DNA of 64,000 bases, from NCBI GenBank assembly GCA_021613375.1, contig CM038711.1, forward strand, positions 23,367,223 through 23,431,222, given 5' to 3'. Source of the stretch: Megaleporinus macrocephalus (lineage: Eukaryota; Chordata; Actinopteri; Characiformes; Anostomidae). Made by a program: the position numbers and the translations under genes. The stretch's first letter is position 1. Every line of letters starts with the position of its first letter. Positions 46,660 through 57,919 of the stretch are shown here, piece by piece. The notes below the pieces were generated by a model that worked only from the letters and a program-made list of their open reading frames with translations, was not told where the DNA came from and did not search any database.

Positions 46660-48415
46660 GGCCCAGAACCGGACTTTACACCTCCCCCTTCATCCCTCAC
46701 TCCTCTGCTCCTCAGCTGCTGAGCCAAGGGGGCTCCTCCGAGAGGGAGAAAAGCAGAATATGGGCCTTACCATTTATCCCTCTCTCCCTTCCTCCCTCTC
46801 TTTTTCTGTCTTTCCATCACCACACCACAGAATCCCTCCACTGCTGAGGCCTTCACCACCCTCTAAGGTCTGCAACACACTAGCCATCCGGCCGTCTCTT
46901 ACTCCTCCGGGTTCCTTCTTCCAAAGTTTGTTTTTCACACTCCAGCACACAGTCACAGAACAGAAAGAAAAGGCTGGCTTCACGGCGTGCGGCGTGCTAA
47001 AGGTGAGGGTGATAATTTCAAGCATCCTCACTCCTTTCGCTGTACAGGGTCCTTTAATGAGTGCTAACGAGTGCTCTACTGAACATCCGCTGTTGCATTC
47101 TCATATCTGTCAGAAATGTATATCCTCTGGAGGTTGGGCTCTCCAGAGGGTGTAGAAATAATATTTTCTTTAATTTTTTGTTGCCATTCGATACACGATT
47201 CTGGTTCAGCACTTCTTCCGTCCTGACAAGATTCAGGTACACCACTAGAATAGGGTTCTGCTTTTCTTTCCATGTCCACCATGGGCTGACGAAGACGTCT
47301 CTTAAAGTGAAAGTTCAAACACAAGGGAAAGGGTTTTGTTGGCCGGCCGGCGTAGTCCGTGCTTTGTTGACCCAACTGAATGTTTTCCCAGAATGTGTGT
47401 GGCTCAGCCTGCATTGGCCTTAAACACTAACATGTTCTATTACATGTTCTTCAGATCAGCCTGTTGAAGCTCTGCCGGAGATGCACGTTGCTCAGCCTCT
47501 TTGTGAGGACATCTGATCAGTGTTTGTTGAGTGGTAGTGGTCTAGATCGTGTGGGCCTAGCCTGGTATAAGCATCCTGAATCTTGCAAGCTTTCACTTTG
47601 TTTTGTTCTGTGTTCTGTCAGGACAGCATTGCCACAGTTGGGAGCCCTATCTCGAGCCTCGCTGAAGGCGGTCCAATCAGCAAGACCTACTTGTGCAATT
47701 GCGGTGCATGGAAATCAAAAGCTAAAAGAGCTAAGCTCTTGAGATGGACCTTGATTCTGCATCCACAATTACACACAGTTGCTGGGGGGTGATGTGCAGT
47801 GATTCAGAATGGCTTGTACCGGTCTATTGTTGGTCGTCCTACTTTGTATTTAAGGTTTAAATGTTTTGATGAGGTCATTATAAGAAAAAAGGGTCAATTT
47901 AAATCATAAGAATCTCGTACTACTAGGCTTGCTTTAGGGGAACATTACCAATGCTTTAAAAAAAATAAAAGTCTTCACTTTATTTAGCCAGTTACATTTA
48001 TTTAAATTATGTGATAAAGGCAAACAAACATCCCCTTATCTCCCCCCTCGCCCCCTTACACACACACTCCATACCCTCAGCACACACACACAGACTCAGA
48101 TCTAACTGATTACCTGTGGAATCTTGTTTAGAGTCTTAGATTGCTACGTGCAGGTAGACAGTGAGAGTAAAAATACAGCCATAGAACATCTGTTACAATA
48201 CTGTTCGTCTCAACACTCGTTTTTCATACCTACAGCTGCACTAGTTGAGTTTCTTTCTCTCTATGGCTTTATAATTTTTCTATTTTTTTATTAAACAATC
48301 AGCCTTGTATTTATTCTTAATGTCCATCTCGCAGCTAATGCTTGCTGCTAGTCTGCCTTAAAATCAATGTTTTTATTAGCTATATGATTTAATAAAGATC
48401 CAGTAAGTTACATTT
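46660..48415 (+). other. peds1: peds1 3' UTR
   Basis: No coding continuation was found after the stop. The stretch starts CT- and GC-rich and becomes AT-rich. It ends at a poly(A) signal near 48391. A UBE2V1-like exon, which follows TMEM189 in mammals, was not recognised. Open frames here are short and unsupported. Confidence 0.6.
48391..48396 (+). terminator. peds1 poly(A) signal
   Basis: AATAAA followed 25-45 bases later by U/GU-rich sequence (gtggtttatttcattgtctg). An alternative AATAAA lies at 47964-47969. Confidence 0.6.
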
Positions 48416-50027
48416 TACCTTCTGTCGTGGTTTATTTCATTGTCTGTTTGCCTTGAATTCAGGGCTGTTTTGCCTTCATTCAGGGCGTCTGAGTCTCTGT
48501 GACTCATGAATGATTGACTCGTTTCAGGAAGTGAAGGAAATAACACAGGAAGGCTGCCATGTTCAAGTGCTACCTGGAAATGAGTCACAGCGTCCTGTCA
48601 TTCACTTCATAGAGATTCATTAGAGCATTTCATGCGAGTGCAGTTTTGCTCACAAGTGCACCACTTAATGTAAGGGGTGGTCAGCTGTGCTCTCTTTTAT
48701 TTAATAAGCTTCAAGATTGTAAGGGCAGTGAAAGGTAACCTAATGGCTCCCCCTAGTGGCTGAATGGTGTACACACACCAAGCATAAACTATTACTATAC
48801 TATTCAGATGCAAATCCCATACATTGAATATAAAAGGTCACGTTCCTTTTTGGAAGAATATGATTTATCTGATGATTTATTAAAGTTACTGGAAGAGTGA
48901 TTATTTGTCTGTAAAGAAGGTCCTGGAACATTTTTGTTGTTGGCTTCTTCATTTTTGCAGTATGAAACCAAAGAAGCAAACATTGAAAACTTATGGATTA
49001 TTGACTACAAATTATCTAAATTTGAATTTGTTAAGTTATTATTTAAAGTAATGGTCTGTTTTTTTGTGCTAGTAAAACGAAATTTTCCAGCTTGTTCAGT
49101 CGCATATTCAGCTGATTACAAAGGACAGCAAGAAAGGGCTGGGCAATGGCATAAAAAATAATCACAATATTTTCCTCCATATTATTCAATCTTAATAAAT
49201 AATTATCAGTGATTATATGAATTTTATGCTGCTTAATTCTAGAAAAAAGTATAGACCTACGTCAAATTTGTAGCGTCTGTTCTGAGATTGAAATTTACAG
49301 CTTATTGCAGCTTTACAGGCTAATGAGTTTAGCTTTGCTGCACAACATTCAGTATACCGTGTAAATGTTATGTTAGCGACTGCAGTATTGTAGCTAAATG
49401 AGGTTATACAGATTGACAGGCATTTGCCAGCATGACCGCACACAGTCCATCCTTCGGTATGACCACACTCAAACATACAAAAGCAATACTGTTTGAAATA
49501 AATAACACACCTTCAGCAAGTTGAATGGATTAAAAGATTATTCAAAGAGTACTCTTTGAATACATTTTAGACTTGGTAAAGGACATCTGTCTTCTGACTA
49601 TTTCCAGCATATCTTCGTCTGTGTATTGTTAATTCCACGTTTAAGACCTAAACATCAACATCGGACATTCTTTTCACTCCCGCAAGATCTGACCTAATCA
49701 CTTTGAATGATTCTTTCAGTCTTTATAGGGTGATGTTTCTTTCTCCTCATTTAGTTACGCTACTTCAGTTTTAACCAAAAATTGTACATAGTTTACTTTT
49801 AAATATATAATATATAATATATTTTAAATAATAATTATATAACATACGAATATGAAATAACAGTGTGTCAAACACATCCATGCTGGTCTGGCACTAGGAT
49901 GATATGCAATTAAACAGGGTTGAAACCAGTATCATCCCACGTTCAGGCAATCCGAGCACTCAGAACATATACACGTCTACAAAGCAGGCTAGCTTGAGTG
50001 CCGTTTACATTTTTTTCTTAACAACCC

Positions 50028-50085
<58 letters not shown>

Positions 50086-51120
50086 TAATAATAATAAAGA
50101 AACTCTCTTGACAACACGTAACAAACCACTACCCCGAAGTATCAGCGCTATGTTATGGAACCATGTCTGAATGCTGCTTGTGCAATAGGAAAAAGTAGTG
50201 GATCAGATAACAAGCTTTACATATTTAATGGGGGAAAAGAAGGTGTTTCACTACTGTTGTCCAAAAAAATAAGCAAATTGGGCAAAAAATAAATAAATAA
50301 ACAAACAAATATATATAGATTCTGCCAGGTGATAGTGTCACTACAGCATCGAGTTGAATCAGTCCAACATAAGAGGACAAAGATGCAGCACTGCCCTAAC
50401 GGCACACTGTAACCTCTTTAGGAGATACACCTCTCTCTTTGACGAGGTACTGTAACACTGAGGAGGGGAACTATGTTTCTTTTGATAGGTGTGAACACCA
50501 CAGCTTACTGGTGATATGCTACACTCAAATGGTTGTGTGTAAATTTGACAGGTTGTGCCATTTTACTAATTGCTCCTTTGAATTAAGGTATGCTGGGTTG
50601 TGGGTCACAATTTCTAGAATAAATGAGAATTTGTCAACGTTTTCTAAAGCCTGCCCAAGTTTACAATATTTGTTATGAATGTTTTTGAATGTGTGCTGGC
50701 ACCTCCAAGGCTGGAATGTGGAGAGGGAGCAGCAGAGCTGGGTAGGCCGCTGGGGAAGTGTGGAGTGAAAGCCTCTTCTCTCCATGAGACCTGGCAGGGA
50801 GGAAGACGCATGCCATCTCCTCCTCCTGCTGTGTTCTTCATGCTGGCATTACTATCACCCAGCATGGGGCAGGACAGAAGAAAAATAATTTAACTACAGT
50901 ATGATGCTTCAGAAAGGGAGTACACAAAATCTACTCTGTATCTCTTCTAATATTCTTCTAATTACTGAACCTATCTACTGTACGGTATGTTCACCTGTGC
51001 TCCATACACAAGCACTGCTAATAGAAAGGGTCGCTCTGGGGAACTATGGCACTTGTTTAATGACACTGGTTTTAGCTGCTGTAGAATTTGCATATATTTG
51101 CATATAGTTTGCATATGACA
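48416..51120. other. Intergenic region between the convergent genes, left part
   Basis: No exon seen. It holds a possible hAT-like MITE start at about 49136 (agaaagggctgggcaat) and a (TAA)n run. The rest is AT-rich without recognised features. Confidence 0.6.
50024..50097. repeat. (TAA)n microsatellite
   Basis: About 23 TAA/ATA units with one interruption near 50082. Confidence 0.97.
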
Positions 51121-51490
51121 TACACTGTATAACCAAAAGTATATGGACAGCCTCTGATCAATTATTAATTTCAGCTGTCTAAGATTCTCTCATTTCTGGC
51201 ATATAAAATCAAGCACACAGCTACATAATCTGTCATATGCACCCAGTGGCAGCAGAATGGGTCATACTGAAGGGCGCAGTAAATTTAAATGTTAATGTTT
51301 ATAGGGAAGTAGAAGTGTCTAGGAGCAACAGTAGCTCAGCCATGAAGTGGTACACCACACAAACTCTCAGCCAATTTCACCGAGTGCTGAACCACACAGA
51401 GTATAAAAATTCCAAACTGCCTCCAGAAGCAACATCAGCACGTATCATACCCGCAGCTCAGTTTTGGCAAAGTGGGAAAAGACAAGTGTT
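51121..51490 (+). mobile_element. Tc1-like transposon fragment with transposase N-terminal remnant
   Basis: It begins tacactgtataaccaaaagt, then atatggac, a typical teleost Tc1-like end. It continues with degraded transposase text: gaatgggtcatactgaaggg (MGRSE-type start), gaagtgtctaggagcaacag and gccatgaagtggtacaccac. The frame is internally deleted and stops before the DDE domain. No right inverted end was found. Confidence 0.65.
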
Positions 51491-52176
51491 GTGAAAGAAA
51501 TATAACTGAAAGATTTCAATGCATTAACACCAGACTATTCAAATAAGTAGAACTGTTACCAACATGTACTTTCTTCACAACTTCCATTTTCCACAAAATA
51601 ACTTTAGAGCAAATAACTCAATAAACAAACTATTTCTAAACTTTCTATTACTAGTGAAAAAAGGTTAGCCTGAATTAAATTTGGATCACAGATATGTTAC
51701 AAACCTACTATGTAAGCAATGTTACACTCAAAATGTGGCTGTTTTCACTTTTTGATAACATTATGTTGCTAAAATATCAGAATAAGCAGAAAAAAGAGGA
51801 GAAAAAAACAGCATTGTCATACAGTCCAATGGACAGAAACCTCGATTAAGAGGATTACAAGTCAGCATCTGTAACACTGCCAGCCATTTAAGTGACAGGT
51901 CTCTAGAACACTCAGAGATCAGACTCTGCTGTGAAAGTGATATAAAGAGAAATAAATAAAGAATTCATAGTTAAAGTGAAACAAAAACTAACTTTTAATA
52001 AAATACAGTGTTAATTAATGTCAGGTAACAGAACATGAGACTGAAAAAAAAAAAAAAAGCAATTTACAAAGCAGAAGACAAAAATATGTAAAACACAACC
52101 GAGACTTTGTCAAGTAATATCAAGAATACACTGATGTGGTCTTGAATAGCTGCACTAGCATTAGTCATTTCGGACA
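51491..52176. other. Intergenic region and probable 3' flank of the NCOA5-like gene
   Basis: AT-rich, no exon. On the minus strand a variant poly(A) hexamer (ATTAAA) lies at 51994-51999 and could end the NCOA5-like transcript. No canonical AATAAA on the minus strand was seen between 51990 and 52258. Confidence 0.4.
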
Positions 52177-52260
52177 TCCTCAGTGGGTCATCCTCAGTGG
52201 GTCATCCTCAGTGGGTCATCCTCAGTGGGTCATCCTCAGTGGGTCATCCTCAGTGGGTCA
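52177..52260. repeat. 14-bp tandem repeat spanning the NCOA5-like stop codon
   Basis: Six perfect copies of tcctcagtgggtca. On the minus strand each unit starts TGACCCACTG, and the first TGA (52260-52258) is the stop codon of the NCOA5-like gene. Each copy also contains GGGTCA, a nuclear-receptor half-site, at 14-bp spacing. Confidence 0.97.
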
Positions 52261-52289
52261 GGGAAGCAGGCGTCGCAATGGACGTGGTC
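52258..52289 (-). CDS. NCOA5-like exon 9 (terminal)
   Basis: Ten codons plus stop. It reads GPRPLRRLLP and then TGA; LRRLL at residues 559-563 is an LXXLL nuclear-receptor box. The acceptor is ctcattctag|GACC and the phase matches exon 8. Confidence 0.85.
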
Positions 52290-55200
52290 CTAGAATGAGA
52301 AAAAGACAGCTTTAGAGTGAAGAGAAAACTTTGAACACATATTTTTGTAAGTACACATGTAGAAGACCAGACCTGTTGGGTTCCCCATGTGAAGGCTCTT
52401 GAGTGCAGGTGGTGGTGCTCTAGGACCACATAGAAGCGGAGGACCACGAGGTCCACCAGGCCCATTCTGGGATGATGGACCATGAAGCAGTGGAGGTCCA
52501 TGACGAACTGGGGGCCCCCGAGGTGGATGGAAATCGTGGGGTCCATGGTCAGCAGGCCCACGGGTGGCAGGTGGACCAGAAGGCCCTGGTGGACACTGGC
52601 GAGGCTGTGGACCACAAGGAACTAGGGGTTCTCTTGGGCCTCGTAAACTACGAAGGACTGGTGGCCCTCGTGGGGCTAAAGGGCCTCTTGGACCTGGAGG
52701 ACCCCTTGGTGTCTGGGGGCTAAAGGAAGATTGGGAAGCATAAGAGTCAGGAGGGCCATGAGAGGCAGTAGGGCCATGTGGAGCAGGAGGGTCGAGAAGG
52801 GCACCTGTGCCATAAGGGGCAGAAGAAACATGAAGGGCACGAGGGCCGTGAGGGGCTGCAGGACCATGTGGAGCAGGAAGACCGTGAGGGGCACCTGGGG
52901 TGTGTGAGGCAAGAGTGCCGTGAGGGACTGGTGGCTTGTGAGGCGATCCTTGGAGAACATCCACTGACAGAAGAGGAGGAGGCTGGGTCTTCAGATGTGA
53001 AGCTAGGGGATAAGAATAATCAAGGGTCAATCTGGGTCAATTCTGAAATATTTTTTATAAATTTTATAATGTCTTAAAATCTGCTTATCATTACTAACTA
53101 CTAGAGCTGCATAATATTTACTTCACTTGAAGAGCTGTACTTGAAAAGGATGAATTATTCAGTTGAGTGTCAACTCAAGTAATTTAAAACTTTCTAACTG
53201 GAGACAAATAAATGTGTACTTTGGTGTACAAGTTCTCTTATGATAAATAAACAGCCAGTACACAAACCTGGTGCTCCCATTAGATGGCCTCGAGGTGGTT
53301 CGCCCGTGCTTGAGGGAGGGTTTGGGTGCTCACTAGTTGGTTGGCTGGGGCAGATTGGATTTGATAGAAGGGGTGGGGGTTTTCCCAAACCTGCAGAAAA
53401 ACTGTTCAGCCTCTCTGGAGCCACTTCACTGTCTGTCTTACTGGGCGATTCTGAGATGACCCAGAGGCAAAACAATACATGGCAATGTTAATAACATATT
53501 ATGAAATAAAGTGGCAAAACAACATGATAAACAACAATAATGGTACTGACTTTATCACTAGAACATTCTAATGACAAAACTTAAAAAATAAAAATTCCCC
53601 CTTTTCTTAAATTATCAGTCAGAGAGGACGGTTAGCTAGTTTTTCATATTGTCCAACAACGGGAGCTATCATCTGGTCGCGGATGGTTGTTTTGGTTAGC
53701 ACCTATTTTGGTAGCCTGTTCAAATGCCAGTACACAAAACTACACTTGGCTTTAATTTGAAGGTGCAACATCAACCTAGCATCGCTGGACAGCGGGCTAC
53801 AAATACATAGCTGAGCTGTGTTTGTGCTGCTTTTAAACCCCTGACATTTAAATTCACTGAAGTAAGACCAGGGCAAAGGCAAAGGACATGAGTCTTACAG
53901 TAAACTAGCAGTTCTCCATTGAATCAGGAGGCGTGACAGCTATGCAGGTTTGTTCTATTTTCTCTCCTTACCTTAAAAAATATTGTAGAATTCTAGGTCT
54001 GAGGCACACTCCAATGAAATAAATTATTTAAATTCACACATAATTTAGCAGAAGGTTATGTGCATTTAACAAAAAGGAACAAATGTGTGCTTAGGTCTGT
54101 GAAACCCTGCAAGATCCAGGAGGAATCTACAAATCTAATAACGCATACACACATACACACCTAAAAGCCTCAGGTTCTTAATTTCCCGTAATGTTTGTCA
54201 GTTGTCCAGAACACAGTGTCATTCTGTTCAGTGGGAGAACTCCCCATTTCCTCACCTTGCAGATGGTCCTGGCGTTTCCGTATGTATTCAGCGATGGTGC
54301 TCAGCTCCTCTGGGTACAGGTGCAGGCCTTCTGCCATGAGAAAGAGCAGGTGTCGTGTGGTGGAAGGCACGAAGAGGCACTCCAACTTGGCCCGCTCCAG
54401 GTAGTCATCGGTCAGCTCTGTTGTCTGTGCTGCTGCCTCTGCAGGGTCGCGCTGCCGCCGGCCACTCCTCAAACGCTCAAACGCCGCCATCACAAACTCC
54501 ATGGCCTGGTCCTTGGGCATGTTGCGGTGAACTGTGTGAAAGCAACAGAGACTCAACCAATGGAGAAAGTAGGTGTCACATATGGTGCTCAGTGAAGTCC
54601 ACGGCCATTTAAACAGCTTGAGAGTTCTATCAGACCGGCAAGAAGGTGCCAGTGCCTGACATTTTCAGGATATTTTTCAATGTATATGTAAAGGCTGACG
54701 TCTTCATGAAGAACTCTTTTGTGTATGATAAGATGTTTCATAAAATGTACTCATTTTTTTATTTTTGTGAACAACATGAAGCAGAAGCAGTCCTTAAAAT
54801 TGTTTTTAAATCTACTAGTGCATTAGCATAACCTTCCAGGCATAATATGGATTTACAGATTTCTTAACCCATGTAACCTGAAATATTTTAATACTTGATT
54901 TTTGAAGTTTTGAGTCTTAAAACCTGGTGTAATATTAATATTGAAGTTTTTAAGAATGGGCCAGAAAGATGATAAGTAATGTATCAGAATTGCATTGGTA
55001 AATATGCACTTACCTATTTACTGTGTTGGTGGCCATAAACATATTTTATTAGTATCTGGACTGATCATCTATACTACAGCAAAATTAGTGTACTATTATA
55101 GTGGTGGGCATCAATTGTACAAAAAGTGAATTGAAATATACAATGTAAGAGTATTTTGTGTTGTAGATTTCATTTTGTAGGGAATAGGATGAGAAATGAG

Positions 55201-57869
55201 TTGAAGCAGAGGTGCATAGTATTTCACTGGTTGATACAGTATGGGCTGATAAACAGAAAAACGTGGGCAAGACTTCCCATTACATTCCCAGTAACATTTA
55301 TGTACAGCTGTGAAAGACTCGTTAAAATTATCTGCCTAAAATTCTTAATCATATAGGCAAAAGTATGTGAACAACCCTCTGACTAATTACTAAGTCCAGG
55401 TGTTTTGGCTGCACCCACTAATAACAGGTGTATACAATCTGCTCGCTAGAATGATCCTGTTCGACAGTGCTATTGTTATAAAATGGAAATGTCTACGAGG
55501 AACAGCTTTTATAATGTACATTAAGTAGTTAAAAGTTTTTAAAGTATGCAAAATTGTTAATTAACGTAACAAAACCCTAATCAAAAAAGTAAAGCATTTA
55601 AAGAATGAATTATAACAATTGATATTTGCCATAACAACAGTATAATTATAAGCTACCATATCGAACAAGAAATTACATGTTGCTGCATTTCTACTTTAAA
55701 AGTATGAATATTTTAAAGGGAAGAAAAAGCGTAAACCACCACTTTCTCAAAGATATACAAAAATCAACACACACATACATACTGCTTCTGTATAAACAAA
55801 TCTTGCATAGCTGTTGAGGTCATTTTTCAGTTTTTGACATCATTTGAAACTGACTTAGAAAGTCTGGGTACATTAACTTATATTATACATATAGAATGTT
55901 TTTTTTTAAACTACTGCATTTGGCCAAATGTAGAGGCAAAGTATTAAAAGTGTTTTACCTGTTTGAGGTAGCTATTTAGGTTGCAATACAGTACCGTTAA
56001 TGCACTTATAGTAAAGGCTGTTGTCAGTTTGATTGATTAAAATGCTGATTTTAATCATTTTAATTTTGTCACTAGCCATAACAAACACACTCTCCCGCAT
56101 GTTTTAGAAAGAAAGAGAATCTTTTAATGTTATTTGCTGCATGTTTTGGTTTTTAAAAGAATGGTTATTCCATGTTAATCCTCTCCCCCACTTATGAGCA
56201 TTCCACATGTGCGAACATTATGTTTGCCTATTCATTTTTGTTTTGTATTTTCATTTGGCTCGTTTCTTTAACAGCCTTCATAAACATTTAAAGATTTGCA
56301 CAATGACACACCTGAACTGGAATGATCACTTTAAGTAGATTTGAGACCACCATGTGAAAGCAGAGATTGCGTACAAGCTCAGTCTGAACTGTTTAAGTTT
56401 AGATTTTCTAGTTCATAAGCATGTCAATGTTAACAAATATGTTCATAAGAATGCCCACCACTGAAGCAGAGTGTTTTGATAATAATTCTTGTTAATGTCT
56501 AGTTAAGCTGCTTTGGCTTGGAGAACTGTGGCTGCGGGGACTTACTTTTGAGGGACTCTGAAAATATGATTACTGTGCACGAGGACAGAGTTACATTAGT
56601 CTGCTCGACGAGAATACATAAGGGGGAACCGTCGGAGCGGACGTCTTGGAGGGCCCGGGTCAGGCCTGATTCCGCTTGCAGGTAAAGCATTTCCACCGAG
56701 AGGCCACGCTCCTGCAAACAGTGGCCTAATGATTTTGGATAATCCCTTTGAAAGAAGAAGAAGAGAGCTGGTTATTGACCTCCATGCACCAAGAAAGTGG
56801 CTAAACGTGTGGCCGGGATGAGGAGGCAGCATTGTGCTGCCTGACAGCATTAAAGGTTAAGATGACGTTAGCCACACACCATTTAATAACTTGGCTACAC
56901 CTCGGTGCAATAACCACTTCCTGAATGACTGTTTAAGATCGAATGTAAAGCTGAATCTGTCAGTTATCTGTGACGGCAAGTCGAATGTATAGATATTACA
57001 ACTATTTTTGTAATTACAAAATATCGCTGACTGTGTTAACAGCATGTTTGAAACTAAAAAAGCTTTTTTGAATATTTTATAAATAATAATAACAATAATA
57101 ATAATAACAAAAAGATTAAATAAACAAAAAAACAAAGACTTAATTCTGATAAGTCACAGTTATCGCAGTTATTATATGATGATAAAAACATGGAGTAATA
57201 TATCTTAATTGTAGCTCAGCAGAGAAAAAAGTGCTCATTAGTAACTTTCAAGCAATAAATTAATTAAGATTATCAACAGAACAGGAGGTATTTTATCATT
57301 TGAAGTTGATCACATTTGATCAAATTACACAGCCCTACTTTCTGAAAAAAACAACATTTTTGCAAACAGATAAAAGTTTAAGCGCAAACTTGAACCAGTC
57401 AGTACAAGAATTATTAACTGAATTTATTGAATAACTACATAATTGTATTTAAATAGCATAGCACAACATTTTATTGCCTTCCAAGGATTAACAATATAAA
57501 ATAAATTTTAATATGCTAAAGGCACTTGCGGTCATTGTTTAAAACAGGATATAACTCACTATAATCTGCGAAGAATATTGTTGTCAAGGTCACATAATAC
57601 ACAAAATAAATAAAGCTGTGTTGAATCTGATTTTTCAAAAGTGGTAGATCTTCAGAACCAGGTTGATTAGGCACCCCAAATTTTAAACTATTTGATTTAG
57701 CCATATTATTTTTATTATTATTGTTGAGTTATATTTTAGTTACACAAGAACAAACCTACTATATAAATGATAAACTTGTTAATATAAGCTTAAGTCTGTT
57801 GGTGGGTTTCATCCTTGTTTAGTAAACAAATGATTGGACAAAACACTAGGGTCTACATGCCCTAAATGA

Positions 57870-57919
<50 letters not shown>

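Noticed and set aside
52373..53002. Collagen gene
   Set aside because: RGPPGP patches look collagen-like but Gly-X-Y periodicity is not kept, and the exon phase joins it to the NCOA5-like coding sequence.
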